Assembly: GCA_023376005.1 (NCBI GenBank)
Contig: CM042157.1
Span: forward strand, 56,469,221 to 56,533,220
DNA length: 64,000 nt
Direction: 5' to 3'
DNA from: Doryteuthis pealeii
Taxonomy: Eukaryota; Mollusca; Cephalopoda; Myopsida; Loliginidae
The translations under genes were made by a program, and so were the position numbers. The number at the start of each line of letters is the position of its first letter. Position 1 is the stretch's first letter. Below are positions 22,701 through 35,500 of the stretch, piece after piece. The notes under the pieces are model-generated. The model saw only the letters and a list, made by a program, of their open reading frames with translations. It was not told the origin of the DNA and ran no database searches.

Positions 22701-25700
22701 GCTTAAGAAGATATTTCACCAACTATCCGCCTAGTCGTCGAGGCTTAGAATACGCTGGCAGTCTTCATTGTATAGGAGTCAGACCCCATAAAGGGATGTC
22801 CTAGGTATGATACTAAGCTGTATGATGGTGAGGCTCCAAATCAGTAGATCTGGGGAGTGTGCGGTCACCCCATCATTGCCATTACTCCCAGGTCTACTCT
22901 GACTCGAAGCGGTAGCACCTGTTACGGTCCATGGATCTATAGATCGAATAGATCTGTTTTAAAAACTATTCAGATTCGAAAAAAAATCTCCTCTGAAGAA
23001 ACTACACAAAAAGGTAAATATGAACGTATAATGAACACGATCACCTAAACTCTAAGCATAAAATAACCGTGCCATTAAAATCAATTAATCACCAGGGACT
23101 AATATTAGCATTAGTATATCCGGGATATAATAACATAAATACAATGGCAAAAAGACAAAAGAAATGGATTGGTACATACAAGAACATTCAACCTTTATAT
23201 ATATCTAATATATAAAACAGAGATTTTGGTATGTACGTGTCGACGTATAACTCAAAAACGGGAGGTCACTGAGATTTAAAATCTTGCATACACATTGATA
23301 TCGTTCTAACTAAGAAAAATTCCAAATTTGGTTATTGATTTTTACTGATTAAGGGATTTAATCGATTAATCAAACAAAAATCAAACGATTTTTCGAAAGC
23401 CATAGCATAGCTGCTGCTACTGCTAATGCTTGGTCTATCAGCGGATGCTCGCCTGACTTATCAGCAGAAAGAAAGAAAGAAAGAAACAACGAAAATGTTA
23501 GCGACTCGCCTGGCTGTTTTAGCAGTAGAAAGAAAGAAAGAAAGAAAGAAACAATGAAAATGTTAGCGACAAACTAAATTTTAACGTAAAATAAATTCGT
23601 TTTTTATAATCTTTCTAAATATTTATTATATTTATCGTATTTTTTGAAACTAACTTTTATTGTACAATGTACACTCACTTAATTTAAATTGTTGTCATGC
23701 ACAAAAAATTGTAGAAAAATGAAAATTGTTTCAAAACACAAGTTTACGGTTACATTTTTTTTAAATAAGATTTTAAATGTCAATAAAAATCAGTCACCAG
23801 TATAGGGTTGTATAAATGTAAATAAAAAAAATGATAAAACGAGTTGTTTTGTAATTAATACTAATGGTTTTAAAAAAAAGTCTTAATAGTTTAGAGAACT
23901 AATGAAAACGTTTTAAAATGTAAGCAAAAATAGATATTGCATTCTCTTTATCGTTAAGAACTAGATTTGAATTGTCATGTAGAAAAAATTCAAAGAAATA
24001 AATTACAATCTATTTCTAACTTATCAAGCAATTAAAAACTGAATTTAAAATTGTCCCCAAATACTATTATTATTTTCAAACTGGAGTTTCAGTGAAACTT
24101 TTCGTGAAAAGAAGAGAAAATAATCTTGCTCAATTTATAATTTGTACGAGTCTTTATCAATTGAATTATTTTTTATAGCGAGTTAGAAAAAAATTATTTT
24201 GCTTCGGACAGCAAAAGTATGTTTTAACGAAAAATCAAATCTTATTCATATCGCAATCTTTTTATTCCTGTCTTTAAGATATTAATTTAGATAGAAAAGA
24301 AATGAAATAATCTGTCTTACAAATATTTATTTGGTAAGAAAGAGCGAAGTAAAAAAACAATAATAAGCGCTTATTATTTATTAAATAAATAATAAGCGCT
24401 TATTATTGTTTAATAAATTTTATTTCGTTTATTTAATAAATATAATATAACTCAACTTTGTATATATACGAAAAAATTAAAAACAAAAGAATTTTAGAAA
24501 GAAAAGCCTTTTACAAAAATAGGAAGTTAAATTATAACTACTTATTTCGTAACTAAGTAAACATAGTTGTATTCGTATTGTAATAAAAATAAAACAAAAA
24601 TTATAATAAAAATACGATGTAGTTAACATTTCGTATATAAACAAAACAGTGTATGATATGTTCTTACCTTAAACATAAAATAAAAATGATTTTAATGTAC
24701 GTAACTTGAATGAGAAAATGTGTTTATTCTAATGATAAATAAATAGGCAGATTTTTTTTAAAATTAAGGGCGGACCTGAACTTTTGGAACACCCCTCTAA
24801 AATTTTTGTTTTAAATTTTTTTTTCTTCTTTCAATGGATTATTATCGATTGCACACCAATCTATCAGACTGTAAAAAAAAATTCAAAAAAGTTATTTATT
24901 TTTCGAGTTTTCAGGGGTGCTCAGTTTCCCGTATAAGTTTATCGTAAATTGAACCCCCTTATCGGAACCGCTAAAAAGAAAATTTTATTTAAATATTTAT
25001 TTTTCCTTCAATGGATTATTATCGATTACACACCAATCAATCAGATTTTTTAAAAATTCTTGAAAGTTCTTTATTTTTTGAGTTTTCAGGTGTGCTCATT
25101 TCCCCGTATAAGTTTATAGTAAATCGAACCCCCATATCGGAACTGCTCGAAAGGAAACTGGCGCAAATGTGTCAAAGTTAGGGTGGCCCAGAAAAAACAG
25201 AACCCAAATTATTTATTTATTTTCCCATTAAACTTACCTTAAACACCAACCCCAACACCAACCCTAACCCTAACCCTAACCCCAAATCCTAACCCCCCTA
25301 CTTGAATTTAACAGTTTTATTACAAAATTTGTGGTTCTGTTTTTCTGTGTCACCTTAATTTTGATACCTTAGTGCAAATTCAGCCCAACTGTTAAGATAG
25401 AGCGGTTTCGATATGGGGTTCGATTTACTATAAACTTATACGGGGAAATGAGCACCCCTGAAAACTCGAAAAATAACTTTTTTTTTTTTTTTTTTTTTTT
25501 ACAATCGGATAGATTGGTTTGCAATCGATAATAATCCGTTGAAAAAAAAAATAATTAAAAACGAAAATTTTAGAGGGCGTGGGGTTCCAAAAGTTCAGGT
25601 CCGCCAAATTAAGTCACCACTTTTTTCTCTTTTTTTTTTCTTTTAGTCCGGTCATGGACCGGGTACTTTAGCTAGTATATATATATATATCTTATTATAA

Positions 25701-26540
25701 TGGAGATTGTGTGTTTTCTGTCTGTAACCGAAACTATATTATTACTCAAGTTACAATTCCCTTAGTTATTTACATCACATTCTCAATGATTTTATTTTTA
25801 TTTAAACCTCAATTATTGATAAAATGGTTTTACATTATTAATACTGTTAAACATATCTACATACTAGCAACATGCAATTATATTTATATATACAACAAAA
25901 TGGCGGTTTACAGTGTGAATGGGAAGGCTAATTTGCATATTGATATTAAAAATGTGATTTTAATAAATATGTGCTTAGTATTATTGATTTCTAACTGTTT
26001 GGTTTTATTTTAATGAATATAAGCAAAAATCTCTTCAATGAATCTTGAATGAAATCCATTAACAAGAAAGAATAACTGTCATTTTATTCTTTACTTCCTC
26101 TTTTAACTAAATACTTAAATTAGAAAAAATAAAAATGAAAGACGAGAGTGATGGAAGAGTAAGTTTCAGTTGTTCTATTTTTCGATTATACCCCCTCTGT
26201 TTCAAATCTTTTTATCTGCATTCTTATTCAGTTTCATTAGCCTTTCTAATTTAATACGATATTTTATTACATTAAAACTTAAATACTTGCACCCGGAGGG
26301 TGCATATATTTGCTAGTATATATAACAAATGAACAGCCACTAGCAACAACTTCAGTTCTAGTGATCTTCTGAAGAGGGGATTTTTTTATCCCGAAATATT
26401 AAGAATTGAGAATAAATCACCGGTTAACAAACAACACCACAGTTACCTTCTTTTTTCTTTACACTTGCATTGTGATAGCCTACAAAAAAAAAACAACAAC
26501 AAACCAATATAAACACAATGCTTCAAGCAAATTACAAAAC

Positions 26541-26595
<55 letters not shown>

Positions 26596-29500
26596 ACCAT
26601 GCAAAAGTAGGGTTACAATTTTTTTTAAAGGCTTATGCAATAAAGGACAGTAAAATAGCCAAGTGACTTTACTGTTCCCGAGTAAAGTCAGAGAGATCGA
26701 GAATGGATTTCTGTTTTGACCGTCGATAAACAACTGAACTTGAATAGATGTAACTATTGAAATTAAACGGTTATCGTGTGTGTGTGGGGGGGGAGCGTTT
26801 TGAGACCCAGTGCTAAGTAGTCACGTGACCTCCAGCACATCCCTTTGGTACTGATTAGAGTGAAGTCACGCTGAAAGCATTAGTTCCTGCTAGATCACCT
26901 AAGTTAGCCAGCGATGATTATGTTCAGTACTTAATTGGTTGACCAATTTAACAACAGTAGGTCCAGCAGTGTCCTTTGTTTATGAAAATGCCCTGATTCA
27001 GCTCTAAATTACCCGAAAAGGGTTGGTATGCAGTAAAACAAAACAAAACAACATTCAGTCCCTACCTGGGCTAGACGGTCGGTGGAAGAGGTCCGATTCG
27101 ATCAATCGGTCCTGTCAATCCATAGCACCTATATGATTACCGTATTTGACGGCATATAGGACGCACTTGAGTCATCGTCGGTGAAGTTTAAGGCTTCCCG
27201 TAGGCCTAGGTTAATCTTTTCTATGATGCTCACTAACCCAGCTTACGCTCAGTACTTTTACCTACCCTAAACTCCATGCATCCTTATTTTGTTGCTTTTA
27301 TACAGCTATGTTTCTGCTTGTGTAATGCACAGCTAGACTGTTTTCAACAATATATGCACTAAAAACTTTTTTTCCAGACTCTGACCGACTCAAATGGGGG
27401 TGCGTCTTATATACCCGTGCGTCTTATATGCCGTCAAATACGGTAATTCCCGACCGTATTCTTCGAATTGCTCTTATGGCAAACCTCCAATACTTTTTAT
27501 CTTATTGAAATTTTGTTATTATCTTCATACAACACCGGCACTTGTGCCCCTAGGGGACAGGGGTCGAATGTCACCGACACAGCAACAGCAGCCATCCCTA
27601 TCATCATAGCCACGTAGTGATCTTTATAAAAGCCCATGACTTTGATGATTCTTCCTCTTTTAGTTGTAACCCTTCTGAGGACGACTGCTGGCTTCGGCCC
27701 ACCACGCATCCTCTTTTTAGTTGTAACCATCTAGGGGTTAAACACCTCTTCCACACCCAAACCCCTTTGGGTGACTACTACTACAAGGTAAGTGCGCTTT
27801 GCACTTCTCTCTTCCTTACGAATTAGGCATACGGATAGAAGAATACCCACGACGGACTTCGCCATATCCTGCTTCTGGACTTTGAGAGATTGATATCTTT
27901 TGACCCATGAAGGCTGATAGCAATTACCTTTAATCACTAGGATAACAACTAAGTGAGCCGACGAGATAAATGCAACCTCGGACAAGCTTCATCCCTTTGT
28001 TACCATTGCAGCCGATGGCTGTTAGCAGGAATAAACTTTTTGTAACCCCAAACAAACCCACAACCAATTAATTACGGCTTACCTCGAACGGTGCTGTAAC
28101 CAAAAACCCAAAGTAAACTAAACTAATGACTTGGCTAAGACCTTACGGAGCCGAGAACTAAAACAAACTTCTACTCTTTGTTGTACCTTTTAATGTGCAT
28201 ATATATGTATTAAAAACTGTTGCATTTCCTATCGTTGTTAACTCGTTCCTTGAACTCATAACCCGCATTTTCTCATCTGCTTACCCCCCCCCCCTTTCTC
28301 GTTAATTTTTATAATCTTAAAGGTGTTTGAAGACGGTGGCTGAGGGTCAACCACCAGTAAAAAAAATGTTTCAAAGACACCGAATTAATGGAATGACCCC
28401 GATCCTCTTTTGTTTTTAATCCAATAGAAAACTTGTGGTCCATGATTAAAAGAGTGGAAAAGACCACAACTGTGAATATGCACATGAAGTTATTTATTCC
28501 GATATATTAATGCACATTAAGTTACTAAAATTATTTTTAATAGTTTATTATTACGCATGAAATCATATACGAAAAAAATCAAGATTTTGCATTATATAGC
28601 CCAGAGGGGGTTGATGTTCCACTGAACAGAATAACCAACCAAACAACCTGATGTATTGGCTCGAGATTTGATTCTTCATAGAAATAATCAACTAAGATAA
28701 CTTAAAAGTTATCAATGGGGTGGAATAATGTGTTCGTTTGTATCGGAGACAATAAGATAATGTGTCATACCAAAGTTCAAGATAAATTCAGATAATTATT
28801 CAAAGTTCTTGGACAAAATGTTTCTTGGGTCATTCAGGGCACAGCCAAGAAGCTTTAAGCTAAACTGAATATTCATGTTGTGGTGAAGCCGGAAGTTATC
28901 GTTTCAACAGACGGAAGTCGAATGACAAAAATAAGAGATTTGCGCATATGGATCGCGCAACCTTAGTAAAAATAAAATCTAAAATAAAATTCGTAAAATT
29001 CAACCAATCAGAGGCGTTCCCGCCTAATAAGAAAATTTATCATCTAGACCTTTTGGAGCCTACTTGATTCTTATAAATAACGGAAATTTCGGATTCTAAC
29101 CAGAAAGATTTTGCCTGCCAAAGAGAATCCTTGTCACTTGTTATAAGAAATTTTAACGCATAAGGTACGAACTATCTATCTATCTTTCTCACTTTAAATA
29201 ATCATTGCTTTAACAGATAATCTTAATATCAGTACAACTACAGCCTGACTGCTGATTATTTGGACATACAAACTTTAATGTTTATTTTTATTGTGTGAAT
29301 TGTAAAATATTTTATTACAGTTTACATTTGAACTTTAAAAAAAAGAACTTTGGGACATAACCTCGCCCAGTATTCATTACTACCTTTTGTACATTTCTGT
29401 TAATACAATTTTGTTTGTTTAATCAAGAGTTTTGTCTTCTCTACCATCTTGGCTTGATTTATTTATGGTCTTTAAATGTTTGAATACTTTTATTGATAAT

Positions 29501-32500
29501 TGACATCAAACAGCCCTACCTATCACCATAATGTAATATAATTCTTCTTCATAGTTGGCTATGGTCTATGTCACGTTCTTACGTACAAATAAATTATAAA
29601 CGCTAAATAAAAAAAACTGACCGGGGTGTTGGAAATAAACAAATGTTTTATTTAATATTTTTAATAGCAGAGAAATGCTTCTACCCAAAACAGTTTTGTG
29701 GCCGACCAAAATATAACGTGTAGTATCAGTCCATGTGTCATGGCGAAATTCCCACTTCTAGCCTGTCAGCCTCAAAATGCACCTGGCACAGGAAGTAATT
29801 GTTCCTTATTTATCAGGGGAAGAAACTCTGGATATTTTCGGGTTAGGACTGATCCTAATAATCTTCCTCGACAAAAAAAAAAAAAAGAAAAAAAAAAGGT
29901 ATTCAAAGACACCGAATTAAATGGAAGGATCTCGATCCTCTTCTGTTATTAATCCAATAGAAAACTTGTGATCCATGATTGAAAGAGGAAAAAGACCATC
30001 ACTGTCACGTGTGCACTGTCGCAAGGATATGCAAATTTTCTCCCGTTCGCAGCCAATCAAAAATTCCGCCCTGGATAAAAAAAAGGCTTTTATTTTTTCG
30101 ACGAGTAGAAAGAAACATGGCGACTGATTAGTGTATGAAAGTTGCAGTTATATCCGGTTCTTTTCACTTCCCTAAAGTTTACATTCGTTTAAAACCTGAG
30201 CCCTTGTTCATCGAACTGTTAATCCCCTGTCTTGATATTTTTTATGTCCCTACCGTCTATGTTCGTTTAAAACCTGGACCTCTGTTCTTACAATATAAGA
30301 ATAGAAAACAATATTCAAGCAAAGAATTAAAACTCTTTCAAATAATGTTAAAGCTGAAACATGCTTTTTTTCTGAAGAAATATGGTAAAATGAAGAAACA
30401 CACGAGTATTTATTTTACTATAGAAATAGTTATTTTTCTACTTTTTCTGAAAAATGACGTTTTATTCTTTTTTAATGGTTTTTTAAAATTCTTTTTATGC
30501 AGAAATCAGCTTTTTCATTCTTTTTTCTTAAGAAATCGCATTGTTATTCTATTCCTTAAAAATATCTTTAATCTGTTTTCTTTTAAGAAATAGTTTGGGA
30601 TTTACTGTTGTACCGGCCGTTCCTACAGTGGATAACATGCACCGGTTCTCACTATAAATAGTGAGACACCGAGTGGAAAGGGAGGACTGTTCCCGTTAAC
30701 GACAAGCTAGTCGTACATGTACCATTAATTGTAAATACACTTGTCTTATTTTACCCCATCTCGACTTGACTTCTTTTTACTGTTGGGACTAACATCACAA
30801 CATTTACAAACCTAATTCTACATGAATTTAGGACATACCTTTTATCTCGGCTAAATGCAAGTATTCATCTTCGTATTTCAGGCACGATAATCGAATTCAA
30901 TCAATGAGGCAGTAACACGAGGACGGTTTAAAAACACGCGATTAAGGGCACTGATGAGTAACAACAATAACAATAACACGGAGACCAAATAAATAAAAAT
31001 TAAGAAGGAAAGAAACTTCCCTATCTTTATTCAACAAGTAGCTAAACGCTGTCTGACAATCCAAAAGGCCGCTGGCGAAAATAAAGCAAAAACAGAGACT
31101 ATGTAGACACCGGTGTATGGGTTCCAAAAGAAAACGAGGTACAAGAAACAAAAATGAAGAACAAACCCCGACAAAGTTCAGTAATATACCACTAAGGGGG
31201 ACACTTCGTCTTTTTTTTGTTTCACTTCAACGACCCGCTCTTTCGTACTGTCCCTAAAACGTGCCCTTTTAGCGGTGTTTAGTGAAGAACCATACACTTT
31301 CTTTTAGAAGGCCGTTGTCGCTTAAATGCATATCTCTTTCTCTAGACATAATAGTCCTCACAAACATGAGAAAAGGGGAAGGGAGAATTCGCGTGCGTCG
31401 CGTTCGTAACATTAATTTTGATTTATAATTATAAATTATTGAACTAATTGAATTCATTTTTAGTTATGAATAGAAATTGTATGTTGGATTTGGTATGTAT
31501 GCATAAGACCTGACACCCCCAAAATAAGTTTGAAATATATGACATTAGCTAACATTAATTATTTTGGTATGCTAGAAAGGTAAATGAGAGTGTGTAGGAA
31601 TTACATTCATTACTTGCCACGGTTCTCTTATTTGACGCTTGGAGATACGAGAAGTGATTACCTCCCATGTCTGCCAGTAGGCGCTAGGTGGAGTACCAAT
31701 ATAAAAGGAGAAGCGTCAAATTCAAACACTCTTTTTTCACCTAGCTTCGCTAACAGCGCATCTCCTGTCTACATGACAGGGAATTTCTCCCCCAGCAACT
31801 TCGTGTCACGTGACATGCAAAGATATGCTCAACATGTAAGTCTACATTTTCCTTTCTAATTGCAATTATATCAAGGACCGCAACTCTATCTCTACTAAAA
31901 TTCTATTTTCCTCTCGAGACATTTCCTTCATACGACTCTCTGTATTACTCATGTCATTTTTGTATTCATTGTTTTATTTTTGCTCAGACAATATTATTGT
32001 TCTTGTTAATTCATCGTGAATTGTTTTTGCATATATATCTACACGGTGGAAGCGCGTGGTTAAAGTCATGGGAAATGGACTCGTCACCCCGAGTTCAAAT
32101 CCTGGACGTGGAAATTGCATTTTCACTTAGCGCTAATACCCTTGGGAAAGGTATGAATGCTACTCTCCTTCCAGCTATGGGTAAATAGTAGGGCAGACTT
32201 GGCTCTTTAACTTTAGTTAGGCAACCGGTCTAGGAAAAGGAAAACTCTGAATTCAAACCTGTTAAACTTCGCTTAATAAATTGACATTGTGTCACATCCT
32301 GCTCGAACGGAGTGGTCGGTAATATATATATATATATATATATATCAGCACGAGGATATATATCATACTACACACAGGCTTACGCTAAAAAGTGTCTGGG
32401 TTTGTTCTATTTTAATTAAATATGTTAGGAGCCATTAGTGGTTTCTAAAACTACAAACATGCGAAAATAACCTTCAGTGGTCAAGAACATAGCCTGTCCG

Positions 32501-35500
32501 CTAAGTGGTTAAAATTTGACGGATCACGTGGGACATTACGTTAGGTCGTCTTGTTTTTATTGATCACAAATAGTTGTTCTTAAATACCTGACGCACCTTG
32601 TATTTCATCTCAGCGCTTGATAATATTTGTTTTATTTCAACTTCTTTCTCTTTCTCTCTCAATCTTTTTTTTTTTTTTTTTTTTCAGAGACATTTTGATT
32701 CCCGGTTTTGTTGATTGTCACAACCACGCGTCTCAGTTTTTCAACTGTGGAATTGGTTATGACGTGCAGCTTCTTGATTGGCTGAACAAGTACACCTTCC
32801 CGCTCGAAGAGAAATTCAGTGATCTCAAATTTGCCAAAGATGCCTATACAGCGGCTGTGGTTCGTTGTTTACAATTTCTTTCTTTAACAAACAAGTAATT
32901 CATTTATTCTTTTCTGAGTAGTACTTCTCTTCTGGTAAGTAATTAGACGACTCGTATTGGAAAAGTGGTTAGCGAGCTTGTCTCACATATACATTACTGG
33001 TGAGTAGTGAGTTCGGTCCTCTCTGGGTGCCCACATTATTGTAGCAATGTGCTAAGATTAGTTTTAAGGACCTTGGGCAGTATAATGGATAGCAAGTTTA
33101 ATATAATTAAGATAGCAAGTATAATGGATAACATATCTATTGCTATTGAATTCGATCCTCACTGGGTGCTACATTCGTATGGCCGATGCTAAGTTTAGAT
33201 TAGTGGTATAATGATTAGCGAGCTCGGCTAGTAGATCATTGTTAGTGAGTTTCATCCTCACTAGCTGACCAATACTTCTGGCTTTGTTTAAAACTAAACT
33301 AAGTTTAGTATGACAAAGAACTAGATCACCCGTGAATGCGTTGGATTCCCATTGTAACATCAATTCAAAACGCTTCTATTTAGGAAGTAGTGAAAGATTC
33401 AAATTAGCATTTCAGTTATCTCTGCTATGTGGAGAATTTGGATAGACAAGCATCTGGTTGATCCGGATTCTTAGGTCATCCCTTGTGGCTGGACACAGAA
33501 TCAGATGAAATGGCCGAAATCATCTAGAAAACACGCTTTGTGAAAGAAAAAACGTTATAAGGCGACAAATATAGTGTATTTATCAGCAGCAGCAGTGTTC
33601 TGAGTTAACACCGACTTGGAGTAGAGATGGTGGCGAATTGTTTTTGCAGGGACCCTAACTAGTCTGTTTATTTTGGCTGGCTGTTTGGACGAAAAATGCC
33701 GTCTCTTTTATGAAGACAGTTTTTCTTTGTCCAGTCAGAATCGCCTAGAATTAATCATATGTAGGTTCCGCTTGACCTGGTCACAACTAGTTCACTCTAA
33801 TTATCCTCAGTGTTGACGCTTCTGCTATTGCTACAGAGGATTAAAAAAAAGAATGAGTGCGAATGCAGACCCCACAAAATTATCATTCAGTTACAAATTG
33901 GACTGAGAATTCTCCAAGTTAGTAAAATATTGCTCGAATAAAAAATATTGTATTGTAGTCACCAAGGACAGCTACGTCAGTGACGCTTAATCCTCGGATG
34001 GGGGGGGGCACAAAAGCACAACTTGTCTTAATGTCAAGATATAGATGCTTTGTTATCTCTGTTCAATCTCTGATACTGTGGAAGCAGGAAGAACGTGTGG
34101 ACCAGATTCTTCATTCTTCCAGTAACAGGATTCTTCTTGCATCTTTGGTTTGTTCTTAATTCTCTGTTGTAGCAAATGTTTGGGTATAGCGCAAGTGAAA
34201 AGGGGATATGCTCCCTCGGCTGATACCGGCAATAGTCACTCTTTCGACTTTACTTTTTACTTATACTCATTAGTGTTGTACCGGCCGTTCCTACAGTGGA
34301 GAATATACATCGGTTCTCACTATAAATAGTGAGACACCGAGTGAAAAGGTTGTACTGTTACCGTACTGTTACTGTTTAGCGGCAAGATAGCCGTTCTTGT
34401 ACCTTATTGTAAATACACTTGTCTCTTTTTACCCTACTTCGACTTGACTTCTTTTTTTACTGTTGAACTAACATCACAACAATTAGTAAATAATGGACTC
34501 TTCTAGGCAGCATATATGCGTTTGCTGCTGCATCGAACGACAGGAACAAATTCGACATACAAGAAATACAACTCCTCAGCTACGATTGATAACTGCAATT
34601 CTTTTCTCTATATGTTCTCTTCCTAAAAGTATCTAAGAACATTATACAAAAAAAAATGATTGTTATTATTAAATAGGAATAGTTACATTAAATGGTATTA
34701 GTCGTTAGGGTGGCCTAATGTCGGTAACAGCCACACATTGAGGGAGTATATCCCCTTTTCACTGGCTCTAGACGAAGGAGATTGTTTTTTAGCGTCTAAG
34801 GTGGAGTACCACCTACCATCGGATCCTCGCTTTACCACACATATCCTTGTTCTACTTATACGCTGAGTTAGCGATGGCCGGTACCGAACCAGAAACCTTG
34901 TGGTTCGCAGGTGGACGCTTTAACGACTGAGCTAAACCAGCCCAATTAAATATTATTTAAATGGTATAATTGTGTATAACTTATTAGTATAAGATAGGAA
35001 CACTTGAATCCATATAACTGTGTGCAAATTATTTGTATTGAGAATAGTTACTTCAAGATTATTATTACTAGCAAATATATGCACCCTCCGGGTGCAAGTA
35101 TTTAAGTTTTAATGTAATAAAATATTTTGTTATTTTTGTTATTTTTTCTAATTTAAGTATTTAGTTAAAAGAGGAAGTAAAGAATAAAATGACAGTTATT
35201 TTTTCTTGTTAATGGATTTCATTTAAAATTCATTGAAGAGATGTTTGCTTATATTCATTAACATAAAACCAAACTGTTAGAATAAAAGAATTAGCCTTCC
35301 CGTTCACACTGTAAACCGCTATTTTGTTGTATATATAAATATAATTGCATGTTGTCAGTATGTAGTCATAGTTAACAGTATTAATAATGTAAGACAATTT
35401 TATTAATAATTGAGGTTTAGATAAAAATAAAGTCATTGAGAATGTGATGTCAATAACTAAAGGAATTGTGACTTGAGTAGGAATATAGTTTCGGTTACAG

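Larger units (their letters stand above)
23204..25675 (+). mobile_element. Non-autonomous Helitron 1
   Basis: It begins TC at 23204 after an A and ends CTAG (25672-25675) before a T. The 3' hairpin CCGGTC-ATG-GACCGG lies at 25648-25662, ten bases before CTAG. These are the Helitron end rules (TC...hairpin...CTRR, insertion between A and T). It has no RepHel coding. Two inverted-repeat elements are nested near its 3' end. Confidence 0.8.

Noticed and set aside
30135..30593. A real 152-residue protein gene
   Set aside because: Composition matches AT-rich non-coding DNA, and no domain, splice signal or neighbour supports it. Kept only as a low-confidence entry.
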